This document shows, in pieces, positions 33,599 through 45,639 of a stretch of DNA of 64,000 nucleotides. The translations under genes were made by a program, and so were the position numbers. Under the pieces are notes generated by a model. That model was given only the letters and a program-made list of their open reading frames with translations. It was not told where the DNA came from and ran no database searches. This DNA comes from Castanea sativa. Its lineage: Eukaryota; Streptophyta; Magnoliopsida; Fagales; Fagaceae. The stretch spans positions 80,482,001 through 80,546,000 of the forward strand of contig NC_134013.1 in assembly GCF_040712315.1 (NCBI RefSeq), read 5' to 3'. Within the stretch, counting starts at the first letter, position 1; the number at the start of each line of letters is the position of its first letter.

Positions 33599-35409
33599 TG
33601 ACGCACTAACATAAACAAGAGAGAGAGAGAAGAAAGAAACCCTTTGAAAAGTCCCAACACATTTCAAAAATAACACGTATATCGAAAGGAAAGAACGTAT
33701 GCATGAAAAATGCATGAACATGTGACATGCAATATAAAAGACACCATGGGCTTAGCCCAATCCAATCCTACCAGCACATAATCAAATTGCACACATCTAA
33801 ATTCATGATAATACAGTTATAATGCTCATGGAATGCAATGTATGAGATTTAAAACTCATTTAGGAAAAAATCCATCACAAAAATTTCAACAAAGACTCCT
33901 CAAAATTTTCCAAAAACTCTAACACTTAGGTTTCAAAAACATGAAATGCATGTAAATGAAAGATTACCAAGTGAAGAAAAACTTGAGAAAGCTTGAAAGA
34001 TGCTTGGGAAAGAGGTTTGGGGTGAGAGAGAGTGATTTGGGAGGAGAATAGACGCGGACAAATGGAGAGAGATCGAGAAAGTGAAATTCGGATCGCGTTT
34101 GAACATATATATAGAACCTCAGTAAATCTCGACAAATAGAGGTGTCAAGGGGTATCGAGACAGGTGTCGAGGGGTATCGAGATAGGTGTCAAGATCATAG
34201 GCGTCGATAGATGCAGCTATCACAAGGTGTCCAGAGATGTCCATAACAAATGCTCGATGGATTAAGGAGCTATCGAGGGGACAGGAGATTTCTCGATTGA
34301 TCCACCTAGCTATCGAGAGGTGTCAAGATTGCGATAAGATGCAACATAAGAACTCGACAGATAAGCCAAGTGTCAAGGAGGTGTCGAGATTGCACAAAAA
34401 TAGTTTTTCAAGAAAGGAAAAACACAGATATGAATGCAATCACACATGCAACTCAACCAATGATCCAAACAACATTTTGAACCTCAAAATCATCTCTCAA
34501 CAATAAAAACGTTAAGCATTTAGATCCCAAAAACACACACACACACACTAAACAAGTCTAACCAATTTTATATTTCAAAAACAAGTTAGAACAGTTTAGT
34601 GAGTATACATCAACACATGTAAACCTTGTGATGGCCAAATCATATTGTACTAGCACATGTATCAAGAGTAGCAAAGAATATTGCGTGTTATGTGTGAAAA
34701 AAATTGCAAGATTGCATAAGTGTCTCAATGTTATGATGATTTGAGATATGAGAAAATCACTTTTAACTCACACACAATCATAACTGTTTAATGGGGACTA
34801 TCACCTTCGAGGTACATCCTATAACTCTTACATCTCCTAGAAAACACGCTTGCAATCATATTTCAAAGCATTTTGTTCTTTTTGCTTTTATTTCTTTGCA
34901 TATTTCATTTTATTAAGCAAACCATGCATGGGTATACAAAGGAGAGAAAAGAAATACCCAATTATATTAAGCTTTTTGACATTCCACTTTTGCTATACCG
35001 AAGCATACAGATGTCATTGACATTGCATTTTTGCTATGCCGAAGCATATAGATGTCATGTCATGATTGGCGAGTAACAGTGGTGAGATGGTTATTTATGC
35101 CTTTCTCTAAGGATTTTCTAGTCCTTCTCGTCAAAAAGAGTGATACAAATGTTAAGTACAAGAGATTACTTAATCTTTCTCATCACAAATAAAAAGCCAC
35201 AAAGCTCACTTGCTTAGTTGTGCATAGAGATGCTCATCTAAGTTACAAATGATTCAAAATTTTGAAAACTCTGTTTCAATAGCCATTTTAAGGTTCACAA
35301 GAACCAATGTACACATACACACCCTGTTTTTGTATTTTTCTGAATTTTCAATTTTTTTTTTTTTTGCACACCCTTGAATAGGCAGTGAAGGAGAAGAATT
35401 GATACCATT
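33599..35409. other. Non-coding middle of the LTR element
   Basis: This 1.8 kb between gag and the extra ORF has no recognisable protein. It contains a TCGAG/TCGATAG-rich repeat module (34118-34400), short A- and T-rich runs, an (AC)n-like stretch at 34534-34550 and a TATATATA box at 34107-34114 facing the extra ORF. Confidence 0.6.
34118..34400. repeat. TCGA-rich degenerate repeat module
   Basis: Words such as GGTGTCGAGGGGTATCGAGA and TCGATAGATGCAGCTATC recur about ten times in 280 bp. The same vocabulary occurs within the LTRs at 7200-7275, 29705-29770, 31525-31625 and 38000-38110. Confidence 0.75.
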
Positions 35410-37217
35410 CAAGTTCGAAAAGAACATGAGAGCTTTGAGAAGATCTTCGAGAGGAGCAAACGAGGACGAAAACTAATTCTAGTTTCTCGACGCCATCATG
35501 CTGTTGCTATTTTGAGTGGCTAACCACTTATAGCAATTTGGTCGAGTATGACCAGCAGCTCCACAGTGATGATAGAGATGCTACTTCTTTTGTTTAAGCC
35601 TTTGAGAGTTAGCCTTCTTAGCCCTAGGGTTTTTAACTTCCTTCTTATCCTGCTTAGGGGTGCTCCTAAGATAGACTTACCCTTGTCTATGTTCTCACTA
35701 GCTAATTCAGTTTTAACATTAGTGTTCTCAATTTCAACATTATTGCTAGGTGGAACAAAAATAGTAGTACTAGAAGAAGTAATATTAGAGGAAGAGAAAT
35801 CATACCCTAAACCTATTCAATCTGAAGCAAATTTCTGAAAATTGAGCATTTCATCGAGCTTAGAGCTTGAAGTCCTTTCCAACTGAGCTCTAACTTGGAA
35901 TAGTTCTACCTCAAGCTTCTTAGTCTTTTCAGTCAAGAAATTATTCTCAAACCTCAGTGCTCCAATAGTTTGATTTGCGTCATCAAACTTTGTGGAAAGA
36001 TTTTCACGTTCAAGCTCCACATCACTAATCTTCTTGGTGGTCAACCTATACAGCTTCTCGTGCTTTTCTGAGACCTTGTATAACTTAGCATAGGTTGTGT
36101 GAATGTCATCTTGATCATCCATCTTCTCAAACTTGGATTCCACCAATTCCTCTTCTTCATCCACATCTTCAGCAATCCCTTCAGTAGGATTGACTATGGC
36201 AATGAAGGCATTCAAAATTCCGTCATCCTCATTATCAGAATCATCTTTAGGCTCGGTGTCGTTTAGCGTAACAGCAAGTGCCTTGCTTTTCCTAATTGTC
36301 TTGAGATATGTTGGGCACTCCTGTTTCATGTGTCTGAAACCTTGACACCCAAAGCATTTAGGTCCTGTAGGAACAGTATACTGACTGCCATCCCTAACAT
36401 CCTTCTTCCCTTTGTCTTGGCCCTTGAATTGAGAAGAATTGGATTGCCTATGGTCCTTGTTAAAGCCTTTTCCATTGGCATTCTTCATAAACTTCTTGAA
36501 TTGCCTAGTGATGTAAGACTTCATCTTAGAATCTTCATCGTCTAAAGACTGTTCCGTCTCACTGCTCTTGGCCTTCAGTGTCATACTCTTGCTCTTGCTA
36601 GACTTTTCGATTCTAGACAAACCCAACTCATAGGTCTGTAAATTTCCAACCAACTCTGTCAGAGGAATTTTATCAATATCCTTTGGTTCCTCAATCGCAG
36701 TGATCTTGGCATGGAATCTTTCGGGCAGAGATCTGAGCACCTTTCTCATAATCTTGGGTTCTGGAATAGTTTCTCCAATATTAAAGGCAGAGTTCACTAT
36801 GTTTTTTAGTTTAGCATAGAACTCATCAAACGACTCATCCTCCTCCATCTTTATCTCTTTGAAGCTTGTAGTGAGCCTCTATAGCTTCGAATCCATGATA
36901 GCCTTTATTCCCTTATAAGTTGTCTGGAGGATGGTCCATGCTTCCTATGCAGTTTCAGTGGAGGATATCTTCTTAAACTCCTCATTCATGACTGCATTGA
37001 ACAACGCATTTAATGCCCTGCTGTTGAAGTTTGTCGCCTTAATCTTAGCCCCATCCCAATCGGCCAACGCTTCCTTTGGCTTAGTCTAGCCAATCTCTAC
37101 AGCTCGCCACACCTTCTCATCCAGGGATTGCAAAAAATCTCTCATGCGTACTTTCTAGTATGCATAGTTAGTCCCATCAAATAAAGAAGGGATAATAAGA
37201 GATTGTCCTCTATCCAT
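35410..37217 (-). pseudogene. copia-type gag with two zinc knuckles
   Basis: Starts at ATG 37217 (MDRGQSLIIPSLFDGTN) with the gag N-terminal and UBN2 core; 36848-35817 is an open stretch of 343 codons (ESFDEFYAKL, RSLPERFHAKITAIEE, GNLQTYELGL). The first knuckle CFGCQGFRHMKQEC is complete. A second, near 35560-35520, reads YHHCGAAGHTRPNC, with the first Cys changed to Tyr. Four early TAG stops lie between 37160 and 36880; two match TGG and one CAG in relatives. A Glu/Asp-rich coiled-coil-like stretch lies between the knuckles (about 36150-35840). Confidence 0.85.
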
Positions 37218-37273
37218 AACAAACAGGGGTCAATGGATCACACATAAGGATTAAACCATAATCAGAGTGTGTC

Positions 37274-37286
37274 TGCTCTGATACCA
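37274..37286 (-). other. Primer binding site (tRNA-iMet type)
   Basis: Minus strand reads TGGTATCAGAGCA two bases inside the right LTR. Confidence 0.9.
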
Positions 37287-37288
37287 CT

Positions 37289-38311
37289 TGATAGGCCAAA
37301 AACGTATTGACCCCTTGTGATGGATTAATTGATTAATTAGCCAAGTTTAATTAATTAACCAAATTAACATGCAAACGTGTGGTAGCACAAACAAATCACT
37401 AGTAACCTAAATTGCAGCAGAAAAATAAATTGACACGGTGATTTGTTTACTAATGGGGAAAACCTCCAAGACAAAAATCCCATTGGGTGATTTTAAGGTC
37501 ACCACTCCCAAGAATCCACTATTATCAAAACAAGCGGTTACAAGTAAAGGAATCTCAGTACCTTCTACCAACCTACAGTTGAACCCTTACTCTAATACCC
37601 AACTGGACTTGTTCTGTAGTGACAATCTCTCATTTTGATGCACGGCTCCCGATACGTGACTAACCAATTGCGCGGATCCTAGTACGAGACTTCAATCACC
37701 AACTTAAGAAAGATGTTGGCTGCAAAGTTTTTTAGTTCATCTTCACAATGAAGAACAAGAAGATGCTTGGTTACAAAACTCTATGGTGCACAAACACAAC
37801 AGTTTCTTCACAAAAGAGATGAACTAGGGCAAACTTTGTCTCCGGTCATAAAAAGCTTTTGCAACTTGCGCTCTTTGCTGTGTAACCAAATACAGCCCTT
37901 AAAGTAATCCTTTTATATGTCTAGGGTTGAGAGAAAAGAAGGCTCAAAGACATATCCACGGATTGGAATCAAAACAGATTTGAAATTTTGTTTTTCTTAA
38001 ACCTCGACAGATAGAGGTATCGAGATGCTGTCGAGCAGCTGTCAAGCTACAGGGCTAGAACAGCTTCTTAAGCTCGATAGATGCTAACTGTCGAGCCAGT
38101 TGTCGAGCTTTAATGACAGACACTTCTTCAACTTGCTTCTTAGACAGACTTGCATGGCTTTAACACTTGATCTTGAAACTTTGTTCCTTAAAGTATTAAA
38201 CACATCCTAAATTTACCCAAATACAAGCAAAGTGCGTTTTGTCAAAGGATTAGTTAATTACATAAAAGAATAACATATGTTTTTAACAAGTAAACCACAT
38301 ATGTCCTAACA
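37289..38311 (-). repeat. 5' LTR (right copy) of the polymerase-less element
   Basis: Aligned over the full 1023 bp with the left copy. It contains the CTCGACAGATAGAGG...CTGTCGAGC module near 38000-38110. Confidence 0.95.
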
Positions 38312-38316
38312 CCTAG

Positions 38317-40440
38317 CCCACTGACTCCCATACCACATCTAGTTCCGAGCAAGACCATATGGCATGAAGTATGTTTTCTAGTGAAGCCATGCACCTATCA
38401 CATTGATGATCCAAGATTACTTGTCAATGGACCAAGTTGCATTTTGTGGGGAGTGAATTTTTACAAGCTCTCCACATGAAGTGTTTCACCTTATTTGGAA
38501 TGTCAAGAGCCCATAATTTCTTCCATAGATCCATGACCCCCTCAAGCAGAACTCCCAATGCTAATCCAGCCTACTCCTCCTCCTTCAAAAATCTATAGCC
38601 ACTCTTACTTGTGTATTGACCATCCTCCATCATTGGTCATAACACAGAATCTGCTCCTGCATTTTTTGCCAAGGGAATTTTTTTAATCAACTCTCCCTCC
38701 TCTGGTACAAAAATCCTGTCTATCATTTCATGGTTCCAAGTCCTATTTTCCTCATTTATCAAAAAATCCACTATTGCCTCTTCCATGGAATCCAGGATAG
38801 GCGACTTGATTTTTGGTGGATGTTTGATAGGCAGCCACCTATGTTGCCAAATCTTGATTGATCTTCCATCACCAACCCTCCAACAAGCACCACCTAGAAT
38901 GACATCATGCCCTTGAAGGATACTCCTCCAAGCATATGATCCTGTTGTGTTCTCTTTTGCATCAAAGATTTACCCATTTAGGAAGAACTTTGCCTTGAAT
39001 ACTTTATGTGAATCCATGTTTGTAATGAGTCGCAATGTTTGTTTAGCGAGTAGAGCATCATTAAAGAGGACTAAGTCTTTGAAACCCATCCCACCTACCA
39101 ATTTGGATTTTGTTAGCTCCTCCCACCGAAGCCAATGTATTTTTCTTCTATTTCCACATTGTCCCCACCAAAATTTATTAACCATGGCTTCAATCTCATG
39201 ACACAATCCCATTGGTAGTTTAAAATAGCCCATTGCATAGGTTGGGATAGCTTGAATGACAGATTTAATGAGTACCTCTCTTCTAGCTTGTGAGAACAAT
39301 TTTTCCTCCCATCCTTGCAATTTTCTCCATACTCTCTCTTTGATGTAGTTGAAACTTGCTCTTTTACCCCTTCCAATCAAAGAAGGCAGCCCTAAATATT
39401 TCTCATAGAACTTAATCTCTTGCACACCAAGGAGGTTTTTTATCATATTTTTGGAAGTTGAGGGAGTTGCCTTGCTGAAAAAAAGGGCTATTTTTTCTTT
39501 ATTTATTTTTTGTCCAAAGGCGGGCCCATACGTAGCTAGCAAATCTAGGATTTTTCCATACTTTGATAAGTTTGCCCTACAAAATAACAAACTATCATCT
39601 GCAAAAAAATAGATGGGTTTGTTTAGGGCCTTGTCTGCATGTAGAAAAACCCCTCAGGTCACCATCAGTTGCTGCTTTTGTGATAAGCCCATATAGTCCT
39701 TCCATACATAAAAGGAAGAGGAAAGGTGATAGTGGGTTACCTTGCCTGATCCCTCTAGTAGGCTGGATTAGACCATGTGGTTCACCATTTACCAAAATTG
39801 AGTATGTGATAGTTCTTACACATACCGTAATGAGATTGACCCATCTCTCACAAAAACCCATTCTCCTCATAAGCTTCTCCAAATACACCCACTTCACTCT
39901 ATCATAGGCTTTGCTCATATCCAATTTTAAGGCCATAAAACCATCCCCTCTAGATTTATAGTTTTTCATACAATGTAATGTCTCAAAAGCAATAAGTATA
40001 TTATTGGATATGAGTCTATCTTTTGCAAAGGCCGATTGGTTTTCAATAATAAGGTTTGGTGGGAATTTCTTCAAGCGGTTTGCTAGGACTTTTGAGAAAA
40101 CTTTGTACAATATATTACACAAGCTAATCAGGCAGAATTCAGTAACTAATTCAAGACTATCAACTTTTGGTATAAGAGTAATAAAGGTGTGGTTAACAGG
40201 TGAAGGCAATGTACCTATATTGAGCCAAGATAGGATAGAATTGGTAACATCAGAGTCCACCATTGACCAAAACTGCTGATAAAATAGTGGTAGCATGCCA
40301 TCAGGACCTAGTGCCTTCAAAGGAGCCACCTGCTTTAGTGCTTGAACTACTTCCCACTCCTGAAATTCACCCACCGGTTCATCATTCATAGATTCTGTCA
40401 CTACCTGTGGGATATTTAGGAAAGCTTCTTGTACCCCCAA
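38317..40440 (-). pseudogene. LINE reverse transcriptase and zinc-binding region
   Basis: Frame 40440-39595 carries the non-LTR RT fingers and palm (LKALGPDGMLPLFYQQFW, ALKLDMSKAYDRVKW, TRGIRQGNPLSPFLF); the catalytic box reads FFADDSLLF across a frame slip at about 39595. Frame 39590-38970 has the thumb region (GQKINKEK, YLGLPSLIGR, ALLAKQTLRLI). Beyond this the degenerate zinc-binding region continues to 38317, where the LTR element interrupts it; it resumes at 30802. Confidence 0.9.
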
Positions 40441-41640
40441 TGGAGATGAAGATGAAAATAAATCAGAATAGGATCGAATAAAGCTTTGGCCGATCCCTTC
40501 TAATTGATCTTCCCATCTTCCATCTTGTGCTCATATACCCATGATCATATTTTTTCTAAATCTCTTCATTGCCTTGCTATGGAAATATTTAGTATTGTTA
40601 TCCCCCTTGCTCAACCAAAGGACCCTTGATCTTTGATTCCACATTCTAGACTCCTTATCAAGTAAAACATTTATCTCAGGCTTCAAAATTCTAATTAGAG
40701 AATTATTGCCACCCCTCATTGCTTCTCTTTCTACTGGTACAAGCTCATTTTTTTTTTCTTCACCAACACCCATCAAACATTCCCAAAACAATTGTGATTC
40801 CACCAAGCCAGGCCCTTCCCACATTTTTCCACTTGTTTCAGAATTTTGTTATCTGAATTTGCTCCCTCCGTATTTATCCAAGCGGCTTCAACTGTTTGTC
40901 CACACCTTGAATCGGATAGCCACATCTCTTCAAACCTAAAAAGTCTCGTTCTCATTGGTATTTCCAACCCAAACAGATTTAAAAATAGGGCATATGATCT
41001 AAAGTAATGCAAGATATGTGTTGTACCTAAGCTCTTGGAAACTGCAAGAACCAGCCATTATTTGCTAGTCCCCTATCCAGTCTCTCCCAAACGGACACAC
41101 CATTTTCGAAGTGTCTACTCCATGTGTACTTTGTCTCGATGAATCCCAAATCCATAAAGCTACTTTCGTCAATTACCTCCCGAAATAGCTGCATTTGATT
41201 ATTGCTTCTCAAAGCTCCCCTTAATTTTTCATCCTGGCTAGTGCTTTTGTTGAAATCCCTAGCACATAGCCATGGTAAATTCCTCCCTTGATTAAGGCTT
41301 CTTAACTTATCCCACGCTAACCTATGAATCTCCAAACATCTTCCATACCCCCATTGATAACTGCATCGATGTAGTATCAATGCAAATCCACCACCTTTAA
41401 TTTCACTGAATTTTTTCCCAAACAAAACCAATCCATCTCCTCTTGTTGTTCTCGGTACCACCCTTTTTTTTTATCAAAATTGATGGTACTAAGAGTTCGA
41501 TCTAGCCTTGCTACATCTGCACATGACAGAAGGATCTTTTGCTCATAAAATTTCAATAAGCTCTCTCTTTGTTCGTGGGTTTCCAAGCCCACGACAGTTC
41601 CATACTAAGAGATTCATTGCTTTTGGCAAGGCTGTGAAAC
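40441..41640 (-). pseudogene. LINE endonuclease region
   Basis: The minus strand reads apurinic-type endonuclease motifs: RDFN (as in GDFN), DLGFIETKYTWSR and WERLDRGLAN in 41461-41027, preceded by a CRG-type N-terminal start in frames near 41600. The linker to RT (MWNQRSRVLWLSKGDNNTKYFH, 40670-40560) is typical of plant L1. Several frame slips separate the pieces. Confidence 0.85.
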
Positions 41641-42535
41641 AGCCTCCACCAATATCCGAGAGTGTTAATCATTATCCATAGAAACTTGTAGTCTCTTGTT
41701 TGTGACTTCCATTAGACTCCTGCTGTCATCCACAGATCTTTTGCCCAAGGCAATTGTTTCAAAAGACCCATGGTGTGATGGAGTGGATGTTTAAGCTCTG
41801 AGAAGTTAGGTCCACTTGCCAGTTGGAGGGGATATTTCATTAGAGTTTCCCACAAGTTTGCTTGACTAAGAATCCACGGCCTGGTGTGCTTCAAATGGTT
41901 TCGGCCTGAACATGGTTGCCTCTGAGGCTGGATTATTTGCATCACATGATTGGCATGTTAATCACGACAGTTTTTAGATTAGTATTACTCTCATTCAAAG
42001 CCAATCCCGAATTATTAGGAGGAGGAACTTTCAGGATGAGACAACATTTTCACAACAAATTTTAAGTGACAAGTTGTTACTGGTTGTTATTGTTGGGGCA
42101 AAAAAGTAATCTAGTGTTAAGTTCAAATTTGAACCAGTAACAACTAACTACCTATGATTTGTTGTGAAAGTGTTGTAAAAATGTTGTGAATGTAGCATAT
42201 CGGGATTGTGCTATTGTGGGGATTTAATGTTTCCATTTCTTTCCCAACGTCTACCATCATTGATTACTTTCCATATGGAGCCGTTACCTCATTATGAGTT
42301 TCAGCCTCTTCACTGTTAGCCCCACCTATCTCCTTCTCCACCATGTCACTCCCATGAACTCCCACCTCCATTGGTGCACCACTTTTAACCTCTGCCACCT
42401 TTGTTTTCATCGTCTTGAGGACCTCTCTGTCAAAGATACCTAGAACAAAGAATACATTCTTCCTCCTGACTGGAAAGGTTTGGCTCTAAGATGGGGGCCG
42501 AATTGATTTTGCTCTGATGTCAATGTTCCCCTACT
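41641..42535 (-). pseudogene. LINE ORF1 tail and ORF1-ORF2 spacer
   Basis: Degenerate sequence between the ORF1 zinc knuckle and the endonuclease. It holds MITE family 1 copy B (42040-42196). No continuous frame is seen. Confidence 0.6.
42040..42196. mobile_element. MITE, family 1, copy B
   Basis: ACAACATTTTCACAAC on the left and the inverted form TTGTAAAAATGTTGTGAATG on the right; the core TTCAAATTTGAACCAGT matches copy A. It is inserted in the LINE spacer. Confidence 0.75.
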
Positions 42536-42985
42536 TTAAATCCACACTTCGCAGTCCCTATCACTGTGATTCAGCCTCCCACACCAATAACATATGTTTG
42601 GGAGTCGCTCATATTGAAACCACACCCAAGACTTCTTACCATTTTCCACCGTAATCACGCTCCCTCGGCATAGCGAAAGATTAATATCCAGTCTACAACG
42701 AAACCATATGAATTTTCCTCCATCATCCTCAATTGATTCCGGCGACCTACGCACTCTCCAATAATATCACAAATATTCTCTGCCACTTGTTTTGACATAA
42801 AATGGACTGCAATATCATGAACTTGCACCCAAAACCACGCTTTATCAAAAGGTAACTCATTGAGTTTCGAGGACTCCTCAAATTTTTCCATGACCACCAA
42901 ATGATTGTCAAAATTCCAAGGTTGGTTTTCAATGGTCCTTTCCACTTCAGACATATTATCAAAGATAAAAAGCACCACATGATTT
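42536..42985 (-). pseudogene. LINE ORF1 (DUF4283-like plus CCHC knuckle), 5'-truncated
   Basis: The frame starting near 42978 reads ENQPWNFDNHLVVMEKF and DKAWFWVQVHDI; after a frame slip near 42745 it reads SWVWFQYERLPNICYWCGRL with a CX2CX4HX4C knuckle (CYWCGRLNHSDRDC). This is the nucleic-acid-binding ORF1 of plant L1 elements. The first part of the DUF4283-like domain is absent. Confidence 0.85.
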
Positions 42986-44111
42986 CACTTAACTTATATT
43001 TCTTTTTTTGATAATTTGATAATTAAAAAAAGAAAATTTACATTTTAGACGTCTCTATTAAAAATGCATACCTAAAATATTAGTTGAATAACAATTGACA
43101 AGTGACAAGTCTCTTGGCCACTCAAAAATTATGACTCTTGAAATGAGAAAACAGTTTTGCAAGTCGGGAGAAGGAATCAACTATTATAGGCTATCATTAG
43201 GAGAAAGGCTGCATCGGCTTTAGACCTTGTGGCTTGGGCTTTGCTAAAAGGCTACATATAAACTTGAGAGTGGCCCAATCTATCGCTCAATCCTACCTAA
43301 ATGGCTCAAAATCGTCATCCACTGCTGCATTAATTGAATCAATTGAATTTCTGTTCTGATCCCTCCGGGTTGGACGATTTTGTCGGGTTTGGTTATGGAT
43401 AAACAACCCTAATTTTACCATTTTTCTCTTCTTTTTTTAAAAAAAAATTTTAATAGCTTACTCTTCAACTCTAGCATTCATTGTTAGGAAATGATCATTC
43501 CTTTCAATTATCAACAATACAAGATCAGAGCTTTAATTCCACATGCACATGTATGCGCGCATACACACAAAGATAGATCCACAAAGTTCCACTCAAACTT
43601 ACGTAGGAAAATTTGTTCATAACCTCATATCCTCACTTGCATCATGGCATTAGAATGCATTTGGATCCAACTTAATTGTGGCTGCGTTTTGAGTTTTTTT
43701 ATTTTTTTATTTTATTTGTTTCTGCTGCGGGGGACTGTGCACACTGTGCGCATACTGCCACTTGTCAGTCGTTGGAGGACTTGTTAATTGCGAATTTGTT
43801 TCTGACAGTTAAGCCTTAAACTCGATACCATTCCCAAGTAAAGCCAGTGTCTATCAATGCCTTTAGGACTACAGAAGAAATAACAATGCCTTCAAGAGAA
43901 AGAAAGTACGAACAATAAAGAAACTTTGATTTATATTCAACTATAAATTATATAGCATAGGTCCAACAACAAAATGAAAATAGAATAGCGAATGTCTAAC
44001 AATAAGTTAAAACAAAATGGTCTTTGAATTGTAATTTGTGGGGTCCGTTGTTGTGGGTTGCTGTCCTCCATGTTTAGAGGCTGCTTTGGCTAAGGTCTCT
44101 GTTCTTTGTGA
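42986..44111. other. Intergenic, no feature recognised
   Basis: AT-rich DNA with poly(A)/(T) runs between two LINE remnants. No exon, inverted repeat or tandem array stands out. Confidence 0.5.
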
Positions 44112-44780
44112 GCTTTTTTTTTTTTTTTTTTTTGTTAGAACTGGATAATGGATATACTTATATGTTAGAATTAATCAGTCTTTTACAAAAAATATTAGCC
44201 TTATCAAAAGCTAAAAGAGCACCCACCACAGGCAATGGTTCAGCAAAAACAGCAAAAGGAAAACTACGCCTAGACCCCATTCTTGCCAACGAATCCATGC
44301 ACAGGTTGGCTTCACAGTATGTGTGCTCTATCCGTTTATTGGGGATAGCTTTCAAGAGATTCCTACAGTTAGACAAAAAAGGCTTCTTTAACATATTTAC
44401 AGTAACGTTATTCATCAATTGGACTACACTCAAAACATCCATTTCAACTATAAGGCTACTAAGACACAGTTCTTGGCAAGAGTAAGCCCATCTCTTAGGG
44501 CCCATAATTCTGCAATGAAACTATTGGTGGTGCCGAGGCTTCTAGAAAAGCCTATTATCCAATCTCTATTATGGTCTCAAATAAGTCCATCTCCTCCTGC
44601 CATCCCAGGATTCCCTAGGGCCGAGCAATCAATGTTAAATTTGGCCCATCCCTCAGGGGGCGTCTCCCACACAACTGGGATTATGTATCTCTAGATATTG
44701 GTAGCTTGGTTCTTGTTCCTACGGCAAAAAATTCTGCAGCGCTTTGAATGCATTTCTCAGCACTTTGTTTGTTAATAAAT
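44112..44780 (-). pseudogene. Second LINE 3' end (RNase H domain plus poly(A))
   Basis: The minus strand reads WAKFNIDCSALGNPG, FIAELWALRDGL, LIVEMDVLSVVQL and IEHTYCEANLCMDSLARMGS, an RVT_3 RNase H domain with its acidic residues. One stop (about 44580) interrupts it. Poly(T) on the plus strand at 44114-44133 is the tail. The 5' part is absent, so it is a short truncated insertion. Confidence 0.82.
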
Positions 44781-45600
44781 TCTTTTTTTTTTTCAGCAAA
44801 AAATAAATAAATAAAAGAGGTTAAAAAAAAATAACGTAATTACTAAAACTGTTTCAACTTACCAAGTTACTAAGTTACTATAGTTGCAAGTTGAGAAATA
44901 TCAATAAAACACGCAAATTGTTGGTTGCAAAAACGGTGTAAAATGTGTATCAGCGATAAACCAATATAAGTTCTTCTGTGATCATTTTAGATTAAATAGG
45001 CAAACTTGAGTTTGATGGAGGGCGAGATTGTGTATTGTTGTGAAGGGTTAATAAACTTAAATAATAGAATTTCAACTATAATTTAGTTATCTATTAACTA
45101 TAATTTACATAGATTTGCAAAAGAATAAAAATTTTAGTCGTGATGTTCGGGTTGGCTTGTTTACAACTCTACCTGCTAGATGCTACAATTTTAAATCTTT
45201 ATCTTTATCTTACTGCACTTTTACATTTTCCTTGTCTCCTTCAAGATTATTGATAGCAATAAGAGATAAAATGTGAATGAGAATAAGACAAACATCAGAG
45301 AATGGGAGATGAGAAGAACCAGAGAACCCGTTATGCGAAAGTTGTTAGTTCCAAAAATATAAAACAATTAATAATTCGGTGTCTTAATAATATAGAATGA
45401 GTGTCTTTAATATATCCATAGTACAATTGGGTTCAGCACCAAAACTAACTTCTATGAATGAGCACCAATGACTTTAATAAAGATGACTGTAAATAAGCAT
45501 TAATATTATTTCTAAGAGAAAAAAAAAATTATTTTTTATTTTAACAATCATCAATGAACTTATATTTATATGTCCCACAAAGGCCTCCATATCCAACAGG
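44781..45600. other. Intergenic, no feature recognised
   Basis: AT-rich DNA. It may include the decayed 3' flank of the kinase remnant that follows. Confidence 0.45.
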
Positions 45601-45639
45601 CAACCACTTGGGAGATTGTTGAATCATCAACGGAAAAAA

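Larger units (their letters stand above)
30808..38311 (-). mobile_element. LTR retrotransposon with gag and an extra ORF but no polymerase (7.5 kb)
   Basis: Two LTRs of 1023 bp each (30808-31830 and 37289-38311) and a perfect 5-bp duplication CCTAG (30803-30807, 38312-38316) define the element exactly. On the minus strand come a tRNA-iMet primer site (37274-37286), copia-type gag (37217 to about 35410), about 1.8 kb of non-coding DNA, a second ORF (33598-32411) and a polypurine tract next to the left LTR. I find no protease, integrase or RT in the interior. It is therefore non-autonomous in its present form, comparable to large retrotransposon derivatives. The LTR copies differ at scattered positions, so insertion is not recent. 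Confidence 0.88.
30026..42985 (-). mobile_element. L1-type LINE, 5'-truncated, split by an LTR element
   Basis: The minus strand holds ORF1 with a DUF4283-like domain (42985-42536), endonuclease, reverse transcriptase, zinc-binding region, RNase H and a terminal poly(A), seen as poly(T) at 30026-30039. Without the 7.5-kb insertion at 30808-38311 it is about 5.4 kb. ORF1 starts in mid-domain, so the 5' end is truncated, as usual for LINEs. The target-site duplication was not found. Confidence 0.88.

Noticed and set aside
36133..36545. Plus-strand Ser-rich frames opposite gag
   Set aside because: They are antisense shadows of the gag frame on the minus strand.
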